In this document: in pieces, positions 1 through 7,836 of the stretch
How the letters are laid out: each line of letters begins with the position of its first letter
Numbering within the stretch: the stretch's first letter is position 1
Assembly: GCF_001298735.1 (NCBI RefSeq)
Contig: NZ_CYSP01000012.1
Location: 1-64,000, forward strand
Source of the DNA: Propionispora sp. 2/2-37
GTDB lineage: Bacteria; Bacillota; Negativicutes; Propionisporales; Propionisporaceae
Length of the DNA stretch: 64,000 bases
Direction of reading: 5' to 3'
Program-made: the position numbers and the translations under genes
The notes under the pieces: model-generated
What the model was told of the DNA's origin: nothing
Seen by the model: the letters and a program-made list of their open reading frames with translations, nothing else
Databases searched by the model: none

Positions 1-141
1 TAGTCTATCAACCCATCAAAATCCCAGTATATTCAAGGTATCTTTTCATTTTTATTAATGAAAAAATCACTTGTAAATCAGCAGGTCTGATCAGTCGAAC
101 ATTCGTTAAAGGCTCATCAATGCTGCTTTGTGGCTAACGGC

Positions 142-197
142 CTATTTGTCGTCGATCTCCCGGTATTTTTGCACTACTGAAGGTCGACGACAAATAG
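142..197. repeat. Palindromic intergenic element, REP-like
   Basis: Perfect 14-bp arms CTATTTGTCGTCGA (142-155) and TCGACGACAAATAG (184-197) flank an inner partly paired stretch, so the RNA or single strand would fold into one long hairpin. It has no T-run on either side and no adjacent gene end, which argues against a simple terminator. I infer a REP-like repeat. No second copy was seen in this window. Confidence 0.6.
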
Positions 198-327
198 ACC
201 CGGTTATCCTTGGCCTTTATATTTTTTATCGCAAGTACCAAAACTTCATCGTAGCCATAGGGACGTGATTATCTACACTATCCTTCATGAAAACCATCGT
301 CTATTTCATTTTCCCGGAAAAACTATA

Positions 328-366
328 AAACTCCTGCCCAATTAATATAAAATTTAGCAGGAGTTT
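328..366. repeat. Hairpin repeat with AAACTCCTGC arms
   Basis: Arms AAACTCCTGC (328-337) and GCAGGAGTTT (357-366) form a 10-bp hairpin. The same core with similar flanks recurs near 30515-30600 and 36683-36724, and a half copy lies at 41943-41990. At 36683 it sits downstream of a gene as a terminator. Here no gene precedes it. Confidence 0.6.
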
Positions 367-465
367 CCTTATGGAAAAACATACATAAAAAACCTTCGGA
401 TAAAGCAATGTTTCAGTGAAAAGGGACAGGGTTCATTGTCCCCTAAAGCCGTCCGGTCGATTACA

Positions 466-506
466 CTTTTAGATATTCCCACATGCACGTAGAGATATTA
501 TTGATA
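466..506 (+). repeat. Short dispersed repeat, copy 1
   Basis: A stretch of about 41 bp containing 'gatattcccacatg' then 'cacgtaga' then 'attattga' matches 15871-15913 with only a few changes and small gaps. Both copies are intergenic. Function unknown; probably a decayed mobile or REP-type sequence. Confidence 0.55.
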
Positions 507-566
507 CTTTCCGGAGTTAAGATTTATATAATAAGGTAAGAGGTTGTAGTGAGGTGAAGTACCAAA

Positions 567-1892
567 GTGGCAAACTCGAATACGAGACTTACTGGTCGAG
601 TTATTTTCCCAGATGATCCAGGTTATGAGAAAGCCCGTATGGATTTTAATACGAGATTTTCGAAGTATCCCTGCGTTATTGTTTTTTGCCAAAGGGCACA
701 GGATGTAATCAATGCGGTACAATGGGCAAGGGAAAACCATACACCGCTACGTGCTCGTTGTGGGGGGCATAGTTATGAAGCTTTTTCCCTATTAAATCAG
801 GGAATTGTCATCGATGTAAGCGAAATGGATAAAATTTTTCTTGAGAAAAGAAAGGGCATGGCAACCATCCAGGCCGGAGCTACCCTTCTTCCGCTTTACA
901 AGGCTCTCTGGCGTAAGGGTGTTACTATTCCAGGAGGAACGTGTCCGACTGTGGGCATTTCCGGACTTACGCTGGGTGGTGGATTTGGCATGCTTACAAG
1001 AAAAATGGGCTTGCTTTGTGACAACTTGATGGCAATCCAGATGGTCAATGCGCAAGGGGAAATCATCTACGCTGACCAGTGCGTTAATGCTGATCTTTTC
1101 TGGGCTTCCCGTGGAGGGGGCGGCGGCAATTTTGGAATCGTAACATCATTTGTTTTTAAGGTTCATCCTATCTCCAATGTTGCTGTTTATACTATCACAT
1201 GGGATTGGTCAGATGCCAGGGAAGTAATCAAAACATGGCAAGACTGGGCCCCATTTGTCGATGAACGATTAACGTCAATTCTAGAGCTATTCACCAAAAA
1301 GGATGGACGTATTTCTTCATCTGGCGAATTTTTAGGTTCTGAAAACCAACTACACTACCTGTTAAGACCATTAACTGCTGCCGGCAAACCTATTCAAATT
1401 AAAGTTCAAACAATACCATACATTAAAGCAGTATTAAAATTCGACGGTGGCCCGGGTCCTCATAAATTCAAAAATACAGGGGCTTTTGTGTATCGCAGTT
1501 TATCTGATGAGGCAATCGGTACCTTGCTTTATTATATGGAGATTTCCCCCAACAACGATAATTCGATTCAGTTTCAGAGCCTGAAAGGGGCAGTCAGCGA
1601 GGTTCCTCCGGATGGAACAGCCTATTTTCATCGAGAAGCAAGCTATATTATGCAATATATAACGCAATGGAAAGCGGATAATGAGGAATGTCCAAACATC
1701 TGTTGGGTAGAAAAGCTTAGGCAATCCATGCTAAGATATGTGGACGGAACTTACGTTAACTGGCCTGACCTCTCTATCAAAGACTGGCCATGTGCGTATT
1801 ATGGTACCAATTATCAAGAACTCATGAGAATTAAACGCAAGTACGATCCGGAAAATATATTCCACTTCGAGCAGAGTATTTGTCCAGACTAA
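567..1892 (+). CDS. FAD-dependent oxidoreductase, berberine-bridge-enzyme type
   Basis: 441 residues starting at GTG with GAGGTGAAG eight bases upstream. An N-terminal FAD-binding (PCMH-type) domain spans about residues 30-200 and a BBE-type C-terminal segment closes the protein (YYGTNYQELMRIKRKYDP). His68 in RCGGHSYE and Cys126 in GGTCPTVGISGLTLGGG fall where bicovalently flavinylated family members attach FAD, so a doubly linked flavin is likely. Relatives oxidise sugars, lactams or other secondary metabolites with oxygen or another acceptor; the substrate cannot be told here. It stands alone. A decayed copy of its 3' end lies at 7672-7796, showing past duplication. Confidence 0.88.
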   Translation: MANSNTRLTGRVIFPDDPGYEKARMDFNTRFSKYPCVIVFCQRAQDVINAVQWARENHTPLRARCGGHSYEAFSLLNQGIVIDVSEMDKIFLEKRKGMATIQAGATLLPLYKALWRKGVTIPGGTCPTVGISGLTLGGGFGMLTRKMGLLCDNLMAIQMVNAQGEIIYADQCVNADLFWASRGGGGGNFGIVTSFVFKVHPISNVAVYTITWDWSDAREVIKTWQDWAPFVDERLTSILELFTKKDGRISSSGEFLGSENQLHYLLRPLTAAGKPIQIKVQTIPYIKAVLKFDGGPGPHKFKNTGAFVYRSLSDEAIGTLLYYMEISPNNDNSIQFQSLKGAVSEVPPDGTAYFHREASYIMQYITQWKADNEECPNICWVEKLRQSMLRYVDGTYVNWPDLSIKDWPCAYYGTNYQELMRIKRKYDPENIFHFEQSICPD

Positions 1893-2009
1893 CACAGCTG
1901 TCGCGGCAGCATTCCTATTTTTATGTAAACCTCAAACGGTATAAAAAGAGCAAATATTTTAGGGGGCAAAACAGTCAATGAGCTGGGTTCCCCCTTGGTT
2001 GCATAGCAT

Positions 2010-2732
2010 CTATTCGCTTTTTTTAGGAGTTTCCTTACCTGCCGGTTTAACTTCTTTTGCACTGTCTCGCACATCTTGAGGAATCTCTATAGGATCTATT
2101 TGATTATATTTCGAATACGTTACTTGCATACTCAATGTCGATTTTGTTAAAAAATCTTCGATTTCACTCTTTTCCCTTGGATTGGCTATCGCCAAAAACA
2201 ATCCTGCCCCCTTTCGGATCGGTTCTGCCAAATCCATCTCTATTTCTTTTACCGTCTTAGTCGCTTTATCAATTTTAACATTATATTTTATATCGCCAGC
2301 AACCAGCAACCCAAGCCGTCCTAGCGCAACCGCACTCAACATGTCCTTATCCTGCACATTATTTAGTTTAACAGCTGCATCCATCACATCACTTATTTGC
2401 ATACTATCCAAAGTTATTTCCATATATTTATAGGATGGTGTTTCCCTTCTCAACTTCACCGATCTCATTAACTGCAACATATCCATGCGAACAGAGGCCT
2501 TTTCATCCGCTGTAAGTTCTTTGGTCAAAGAAGGATCAATTGGCATAGTCTGTTTGATCCATGTTTCGTTACTTAATAAATAACCCACTATATTGCCTTG
2601 ATTTTGTTCTATATACTGCTTTAACATTACTGTATTTTCTTTATTCTTTTCATCACAATACCAAATGTTTATATCATGCTTGTAACTCAGCGGTTTTTCC
2701 TGGGCTTCCCCATTGATTATAGTCCGTCCCAT
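2010..2732 (-). CDS. Hypothetical protein, possibly a lipoprotein-family C-terminal piece (DUF6612-like)
   Basis: 240 residues, soluble, highly charged at the C terminus (ends KPAGKETPKKSE), with no signal peptide. The pattern 'SNETWIKQTMP' followed by regular amphipathic segments resembles secreted DUF6612-type proteins, which normally begin with a signal peptide and a longer N-terminal part. Its ATG overlaps the end of the upstream gene by 16 bases and an in-frame TGA lies four codons before it, so it cannot extend further. It is either translated by coupling to the upstream gene or is the tail left after a deletion. Family link is tentative. Confidence 0.6.
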   Translation of the reverse strand: MGRTIINGEAQEKPLSYKHDINIWYCDEKNKENTVMLKQYIEQNQGNIVGYLLSNETWIKQTMPIDPSLTKELTADEKASVRMDMLQLMRSVKLRRETPSYKYMEITLDSMQISDVMDAAVKLNNVQDKDMLSAVALGRLGLLVAGDIKYNVKIDKATKTVKEIEMDLAEPIRKGAGLFLAIANPREKSEIEDFLTKSTLSMQVTYSKYNQIDPIEIPQDVRDSAKEVKPAGKETPKKSE

Positions 2733-3727
2733 TTGGCTAGGTCAGTGGTGCCGTATCGTTTTTCAGCTTTTTCCTGCCGCGAGAAGATGTTTTGGAAATA
2801 TTCCATATCTGTCATGTCAGAATCACGCGGAAACCATCCAACAATAACCCACGACCCGTTTTTCAGGGCCAAGTGGACATCTGCACTTGCCGCAACGATA
2901 TTTCTGCCAACCGTGTCAGGCTTTTCAATTTCGAAAGAGTAAATTGCTACGGCCCGCAGCCTGCTTCCGTCGTAGCTGACGTCCTCCAATCCGTGGAGAG
3001 TATAATTCTTTACCGGGAGTGAGCGAAGTTGGTCGTCAGATCGGTTTCGTAATTCGGGAAAGAGCTTCTTCATCGTAGTGGCGTCTTTCTCGCTGACAGC
3101 TGTGAAATATGGTACAAGGGCACGTATTATCTCCCGTTCCACGGCAGAAATCGTCTGACCGTCCTTAGCGGCAACAGGGAGCGATTTTATGGGCGATTCA
3201 CTTTTATCAGCGTCGTAGTCAGATAAGAAAATGCGCCGTAAATGTCGATAAGAAATTACTTTGCCGCCACCATCCAGCGACATGATTAAGTCTCCAGGCA
3301 AAAACTCGACTTTACCAAGTACGACTTTTCTTGTTATGACATTTACGCCCCAGAGTTCATCCGAAGCGGCTGTACCTTGCCCGGATACTGTCACAAACCC
3401 ATTCCTGAAGCTAAAGGATGATACCTGATTCGGGAAGTTTTTCAGGATGCCGTCTAGCTCCTTGGGAGTTACCCTACGAAGCGGATCGCTGGTTTTTATC
3501 GCTACCATTTGGCCGCCGTCATAAAAGGCGAACCATTGATAGGGCGAGGATCCTGGATTGAACTTAGGATTGTTTACTAAGTCTGGATGGATAGGAACTA
3601 GTTCCCAGTATCCGATCAGTTGCTGTCTTTGAGCGAATTGGCCGAAGGGGGCTTCTGCAGCCAGTACAGGAACAACCATTAGGTTCAGAAGCAGAAATAG
3701 CAGGAATAGTCTTTTCCAAACGAGCAC
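2717..3727 (-). CDS. Conserved hypothetical secreted protein
   Basis: 336 residues starting at GTG behind GGGGAGAT. The N terminus is a clear signal peptide (MLVWKRLFLLFLLLNLMV, cleavage likely after VLAAEA). The mature part is globular with no recognised catalytic motif; the C-terminal third (from about residue 190) has a helix-strand pattern like NTF2/SnoaL-type domains, ending YGTTDLAKWDGL. It overlaps the next gene by 16 bases, so the two probably form one transcript. Function unknown. Confidence 0.7.
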   Translation of the reverse strand: MLVWKRLFLLFLLLNLMVVPVLAAEAPFGQFAQRQQLIGYWELVPIHPDLVNNPKFNPGSSPYQWFAFYDGGQMVAIKTSDPLRRVTPKELDGILKNFPNQVSSFSFRNGFVTVSGQGTAASDELWGVNVITRKVVLGKVEFLPGDLIMSLDGGGKVISYRHLRRIFLSDYDADKSESPIKSLPVAAKDGQTISAVEREIIRALVPYFTAVSEKDATTMKKLFPELRNRSDDQLRSLPVKNYTLHGLEDVSYDGSRLRAVAIYSFEIEKPDTVGRNIVAASADVHLALKNGSWVIVGWFPRDSDMTDMEYFQNIFSRQEKAEKRYGTTDLAKWDGL

Positions 3728-4130
3728 GCGAAATCTCCCCTGTCAAATACTTTACTTACAGTTTCGACGATTATCTTCCTCAATCCTCCTATCTGTAAAC
3801 TTAAGGAAAACATTGTCTTTCGGCGCCTGCTTTGTTAAGTCAAGCGAAAATGTTGGCAATCATGCGCTAATAAGTCATCGGGGACGGTTTTTTACTTCTT
3901 ATATTAATGCACAGCAAAAGGCGGGTCTGTATCACTGGATGCCTGTTGATACAATAGTTGACTTTGATTATGAACTCTACTGCTTTACACCGGTAAGTCC
4001 ATGTAAATCATCTTAAAAATCCTATTAAGGTTTGTTAACATTCATAGACATGGTATGGAAATCCATGCTATTATTTTAGCAAATAGTGTCAATTATTAGA
4101 AGTTATAGGCTTTTAATGTAAAAAAATACA
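3728..4130. other. Intergenic region between a minus-strand and a plus-strand unit
   Basis: I see no supported gene. A 67-codon frame at 3813-4016 has no ribosome site and no recognisable product. A degenerate 'ggggacggtttttt' near 3880-3893 recalls other REP-like remnants in the window. The promoter of the c-di-GMP riboswitch operon should lie just before 4133. Confidence 0.5.
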
Positions 4131-4132
4131 TA

Positions 4133-4216
4133 TTTGGCAAACTTATCGAAAGGTAAGGACGCAAAGCTATGGATCTAAAGGCAAAAAATGCCTATGATTG
4201 CCAGGTTGCCGTTTGG
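4133..4216 (+). promoter_or_regulatory. Cyclic di-GMP-I riboswitch (GEMM-I) aptamer
   Basis: The conserved blocks of the GEMM-I aptamer appear in order: GGCAAAC, the TCGAAA tetraloop region, GGACGCAAAGC, ATCTAAAGGC, and TGCCAGGTTGCCG. P1 can form between GCAAAC at 4138 and GTTTG at 4211. The 3' strand of P1 can instead pair as CGTTTGG (4210-4216) with CCAAACG (4226-4232), which gives a way to couple ligand binding to the downstream hairpins. It stands before a leader peptide, an RraA-like gene, a DUF441 gene and a chemoreceptor, so these probably respond to c-di-GMP. Confidence 0.92.
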
Positions 4217-4231
4217 TACTCACTGCCAAAC

Positions 4232-4264
4232 GCCTCATAAACCAGCTATGAGGCTGGTTTTTAT
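4232..4264 (+). terminator. Riboswitch expression platform: terminator and competing hairpin
   Basis: Two hairpins exclude each other. AAACCAGC (4239-4246) pairs with GCTGGTTT (4253-4260) and runs into TTATT, forming an intrinsic terminator. GCCTCAT (4232-4238) can pair with ATGAGGC (4248-4254) instead. Whether c-di-GMP turns expression on or off cannot be decided by eye. Confidence 0.75.
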
Positions 4265-4317
4265 TCTTTCGGTTCAATAATAATTATTAATAGAAAATAA
4301 AAACGGAGGGATAAGAT

Positions 4318-4395
4318 ATGTCAAGTGGTGTTGGATTACGTATTTTTCTGCATATAAACCGACCATCCCAAGGAGTGTTGAGAAGATGGAGCTAG
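4318..4395 (+). CDS. 25-residue leader peptide, translationally coupled to the RraA-like gene
   Basis: ATG at 4318 follows a strong GGAGGG site (4304-4309). The frame encodes MSSGVGLRIF and then LHINRPSQGVLRRWS, ending at TAG 4393-4395. Its last codons contain both the AAGGAG site (4370-4375) and the ATG (4386) of the next gene, an overlap typical of translational coupling. No homology is recognised. It lies between the riboswitch terminator and the first large gene, so it could set translation of the operon. It may also be a remnant. Confidence 0.5.
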   Translation: MSSGVGLRIFLHINRPSQGVLRRWS

Positions 4396-5048
4396 CCGTA
4401 TTGCAGAAAAAAATACTGGAGTATATTCAGTCTAACGGAATGAGTACAACTGAAGTAGCCGATGCCATGTATAAAACCGGAGAGTTGGATCCCAAATTAC
4501 AAGTTTTATTGCCTGGAAGCAGAGTAGCGGGAATCATCCACTATATTCCTGCGTTTAACGGTTCGAATTATCATGTACATAATTATGCCCGCAATACACC
4601 TAAAGACGCTGTGGTTTATATTGACGCGGTTAATTGCGACGGTAAAGCAATTTTTGGTGATCTTGTTGCAAAATATATATTTTCCTATCGTCAGGCCAAG
4701 GGAATCGTCGTTAGCGGGTTGATACGCGACGTTCAACAACTCATCAAAGAAAAGTATCCGATCTGGTCTTATGGCCGGTCGCCAATCGGTTGTATCAACA
4801 CAGATACCGGTTTCGATGAGGAATATTATAACAGACGTAAACAGGAACTGGACGGAGGAATTATTGTTGCTGATGATACTGGTGTTGTCGTGATCAAAAA
4901 AGACCGGATTACCCAAGAAGTATTTGAAAGATTGGAGTTTCTCGGGAAACAGGAAGCTGTCTGGTCCGATTGTATTACCCGGTTGAGGTGGGATACTTTT
5001 GATACTATTTGTCTGAAAAGGTATAATGAGCAATCTGAAGCAAAGTAG
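4386..5048 (+). CDS. RraA-like family protein
   Basis: 220 residues. The RraA fold signature is visible: an alpha/beta core with FGDLVAKYIFSYRQAKGIVV then SGLIRDV (about residues 95-121), matching the G-E/D-L...G-x-V-x-x-G-x-x-R-D pattern that in relatives binds a metal and an oxo-acid. The family includes the RNase E inhibitor RraA and HMG/CHA or oxaloacetate aldolases, so an aldolase- or decarboxylase-like role is as likely as RNA regulation. The AAGGAG site lies inside the upstream leader peptide. First large gene of the c-di-GMP riboswitch operon; the link to a chemoreceptor is unusual. Confidence 0.8.
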   Translation: MELAVLQKKILEYIQSNGMSTTEVADAMYKTGELDPKLQVLLPGSRVAGIIHYIPAFNGSNYHVHNYARNTPKDAVVYIDAVNCDGKAIFGDLVAKYIFSYRQAKGIVVSGLIRDVQQLIKEKYPIWSYGRSPIGCINTDTGFDEEYYNRRKQELDGGIIVADDTGVVVIKKDRITQEVFERLEFLGKQEAVWSDCITRLRWDTFDTICLKRYNEQSEAK

Positions 5049-5104
5049 CGTACGATTGACGGAATATTCGAATGCTGAAAAAACCATGGCAAGGATGTGA
5101 ATAA

Positions 5105-5563
5105 ATGAATTGGGACAACATTCCTCTATTAATTATATTGGCATTATCTATTATCGGTAATAACCATACGGTATCTGTGGCTGCATTGGTGCTGTTACTT
5201 ATTCCCCAATTAGGCCTTGAAAATTATTTTCAGGTTATAGACAAGCACGGAATTAATATTGGCATTATCATTCTGACAATTGCTGTCCTAAGTCCTGTTG
5301 CGCAAGGGCGTATCGCTATGAACGAAGTCCTGGCTATCTTTAAAGCTCCGGTTGGACTTCTAGCGGTTGTGATTGGGGTTTTCCTAGCCTGGGTTGCCGG
5401 CCAGGGAGTCATTTTTATGAAGGATTCACCGGAAACAGTAACGGCCCTGGTTGTCGGCACGATTATCGGTGTTTGCTTCTTTCGCGGTCTGCCTGTCGGT
5501 CCGCTCATTGCCGGCGGTTTGGTGGCACTTCTAGTAAATGGGTTGAGTTTATTCAAGCGATGA
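5105..5563 (+). CDS. DUF441 (UPF0756) family membrane protein
   Basis: 152 residues, almost entirely hydrophobic, with about four to five membrane segments. The opening 'LLIILALSIIGNNHTVSVAA' and the pattern of short loops match the DUF441/UPF0756 family, and the length agrees with its usual ~150 residues. Function of the family is unknown. It follows the RraA-like gene by 56 bases and precedes the chemoreceptor by 50, so all three are probably one transcript under the c-di-GMP riboswitch. Confidence 0.85.
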   Translation: MNWDNIPLLIILALSIIGNNHTVSVAALVLLLIPQLGLENYFQVIDKHGINIGIIILTIAVLSPVAQGRIAMNEVLAIFKAPVGLLAVVIGVFLAWVAGQGVIFMKDSPETVTALVVGTIIGVCFFRGLPVGPLIAGGLVALLVNGLSLFKR

Positions 5564-5613
5564 TGAACAAGCCCTATTGATTAATATCCATAATTGGACA
5601 AGGAGCGAATGAA

Positions 5614-7557
5614 TTGATGAAGAAAAAGTTCATTATTTTATTATTGATTATTAGTTGCGTCCCACTAATCGGAGCTTCCCTATTCTCCTTTTCACTATTT
5701 AACAATACTCTAAAAGACGACTTTTACTCGCTTAGTTCCAGTGAGACCGAAGTTTTACAATCCGAAATCCAAACTTATCTTAACAAACACCTTGAGGTAC
5801 TTAGAGGAGTTGCCCAAACCGCCCCGATAAGAAATTACGATCTTCCGACTGCCAGCCAACTACTGGGTGACACGCAAAAGGTATTTACTTCACTTGCCAT
5901 GACTGTCGATGATGATAAAGGTAATCAGCTTGTTAGAGGCGACAACGCCAGGTTGATAAAGGTAGGCGACCGGACTTTTTATCAAGAAGCTCTAAAAGGA
6001 AAAGATGAAGTAGTTTCTGAAGTATTGATTAGTAAGACAGATGGTAAACCTGTGATTGCTATAGCCACACCAATACACTCGGCTAACGGAACGGTGACCG
6101 GTGTTTTGCAGGCTTCTATTAATCTCGCTTTTCTTAAAGACGTAGTTGTAAAGCGGTCGCAAAACGGCGTTACCGCCTACATACTTGACCAGGATGGAAA
6201 AATTACCGCCCATCCCAATGAACAGGTGTCAAACGAACGTAAAGACATGAGTCAGTTGCCCTTTGTCCAAAAAGCGATGAAAGGTCAAAGCGGCAGGGAA
6301 GAAATCATTGGGGATGATGGTGTCCGCAAGCTGGTCAATTATGTATATGACCCGAAAACACGCTGGATTATTTGTATGGAAAAATCTTTCGATGAATATA
6401 CTGCCAAAAATAATAGTCTATTGCTGACAAATCTGGCTATTTTATTGTTTACTATTCTGGTGGTCGTTATCATCAGTGTATTTGTCTCTAATCGAGTAGC
6501 CAAACCTATTATACAATTGGTAGAAGCCACAGAAACTATTAAAAACGGCAACTTGAACATTGAAATAAACAACCAGCAAAATGATGAAATCGGCAAGCTG
6601 GCGCAAAATTTCAATGCAATGGTTAGCGGACTAAAAGAATTGCTTGGAAAAGTATTAGTTACAGCTAAAGCAGTTTCCTCGTCTTCGGAGCAATTAACCG
6701 CTTGTGCGGCACAATCTGAAGTTACAGCAGGGCAAGTGTCAGACGCAATCTCTAATATCTCCCAATCAGTCAACGAACAGGTGGCTACTCTTAATAAAAC
6801 CACAGCGCTTGTCAGCGAGATCGTTGCCAACATTCAACAAATTGCTGCTGATTCGACACTTGTTGCTTCGGTTTCGGAAAAAACTGCTCAATCAGCCGTA
6901 GATAGCGGAAAATCAATTGATGAAGCCGTTGCTCAAATGCAGAATCTTGAGGCAAATGTTGCCGACTCCGCAAGACTTGTAACAAAATTAGACGAGCGTT
7001 CTAAAGAAGTTGGCCAAATTCTTGATACTATTTCAGGAATTGCCAGTCAAACCAATTTATTAGCATTGAATGCGGCTATTGAAGCGGCTCGCGCCGGCGA
7101 GCAAGGACGCGGTTTTGCTGTTGTAGCTGATGAAGTGCGAAAGCTGGCTGAACAATCGCAAATCGCAGCCAAGCAAATTGGCGGCTTAATCGCCGAAATA
7201 CAGGCAGATACCCATAACGCTGTTGTAGCAATGAACCAAAGCAGCGATGTAGTCAAGCTGGAAGTCTCTATGGTTAGCAGTGTTGGCGGTACGTTTAATG
7301 AGATTATTGCCATGACTAATCAAGTATCCGGCCAAATTCAAGGTATCACTGCTTCTATAGAAACTATTGCAATGAATAGCCAGAACATCTTGTCTGCTGT
7401 CCAAGATATTGAATCCATGGGCAAAAACACTGCAACTCAAACAACGCAGGTTTCTGTAGCCACACAACACCAAGTTGCTGCTATCGAAGAGGTACAACAA
7501 GTGCTGGGTAACACCGCAGATGCACTTCAAAACGCAGTTAAAAAGTTTTCGTTATAA
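5614..7557 (+). CDS. Methyl-accepting chemotaxis protein with dCache-type sensor
   Basis: 647 residues. Topology: membrane segment at about residues 5-28, a periplasmic/extracellular dCache-like sensor (about 35-265, with the '[11 protein letters not shown]' strand), a second membrane segment about 269-293, HAMP, then a cytoplasmic signalling domain. The MCP hairpin tip with [20 protein letters not shown] is at about 488-507. It senses an external ligand and signals to CheA/CheW. The start is TTG 5614 or ATG 5617 behind AAGGAG (5600-5605). As last gene of the riboswitch operon it would tie chemosensing to c-di-GMP level. Confidence 0.93.
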   Translation: MMKKKFIILLLIISCVPLIGASLFSFSLFNNTLKDDFYSLSSSETEVLQSEIQTYLNKHLEVLRGVAQTAPIRNYDLPTASQLLGDTQKVFTSLAMTVDDDKGNQLVRGDNARLIKVGDRTFYQEALKGKDEVVSEVLISKTDGKPVIAIATPIHSANGTVTGVLQASINLAFLKDVVVKRSQNGVTAYILDQDGKITAHPNEQVSNERKDMSQLPFVQKAMKGQSGREEIIGDDGVRKLVNYVYDPKTRWIICMEKSFDEYTAKNNSLLLTNLAILLFTILVVVIISVFVSNRVAKPIIQLVEATETIKNGNLNIEINNQQNDEIGKLAQNFNAMVSGLKELLGKVLVTAKAVSSSSEQLTACAAQSEVTAGQVSDAISNISQSVNEQVATLNKTTALVSEIVANIQQIAADSTLVASVSEKTAQSAVDSGKSIDEAVAQMQNLEANVADSARLVTKLDERSKEVGQILDTISGIASQTNLLALNAAIEAARAGEQGRGFAVVADEVRKLAEQSQIAAKQIGGLIAEIQADTHNAVVAMNQSSDVVKLEVSMVSSVGGTFNEIIAMTNQVSGQIQGITASIETIAMNSQNILSAVQDIESMGKNTATQTTQVSVATQHQVAAIEEVQQVLGNTADALQNAVKKFSL

Positions 7558-7671
7558 CATGGGACAAAGTGACAGATTCATTGTCCTACGAGTCAGGTGA
7601 CGATTATTGCGAAAGTTGCTTTCATCCATTCTCCTGTGCCAAGCTTGTCATGATTGTTCTTTCGCTTCTAT

Positions 7672-7796
7672 AAACGCTTAGGCAATCCATGCTAAGATAT
7701 GTGGACAGAACTTTCGAACAGAGTATTCGTCCAGATTAACACAGCTGTCGCAGTAGCATCCTGATTTATGCAAACTCCCATGGCATATTGAAAAAA
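7672..7796 (+). pseudogene. Decayed duplicate of the 3' end of the BBE-type oxidase gene
   Basis: Bases 7676-7712 repeat 1718-1752 of the oxidase gene almost exactly ('ggcaatccatgctaagata'). The sequence then jumps to the equivalent of 1867-1925, including the stop codon and downstream 'aacacagctgtcgc'. About 114 bases between the two blocks are missing, at a short shared 'actt'. The copy is too short to encode anything. Confidence 0.88.
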
Positions 7797-7800
7797 GTAG

Positions 7801-7823
7801 AGCAGCCTTGAAGGCTGCTTTTT
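7801..7823 (+). terminator. Intrinsic terminator
   Basis: AGCAGCC (7801-7807) and GGCTGCT (7813-7819) form a tight hairpin with a TTGAA loop, followed by a T-run on the plus strand. It would end transcripts from the chemoreceptor operon. Confidence 0.8.
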
Positions 7824-7836
7824 CACATATTAGTTA

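Larger units (their letters stand above)
1..566. other. Non-coding left edge of the window
   Basis: No convincing gene is visible. The stretch holds a palindromic repeat (142-197), a terminator-like hairpin repeat (328-366), a degenerate 'gggacagg...ttcattgtccc' hairpin near 423-442, and one copy of a short dispersed repeat (466-506). A GAGGTGAAG ribosome site at 551-559 belongs to the following gene. Confidence 0.6.

Noticed and set aside
3813..4016. 67-codon open frame on the plus strand
   Set aside because: No ribosome site, no recognisable domain, and located in an intergenic control region.
4506..5087. 193-codon open frame opposite the RraA-like gene
   Set aside because: Entirely antisense to a gene with clear family motifs; its own sequence has no protein-family features.
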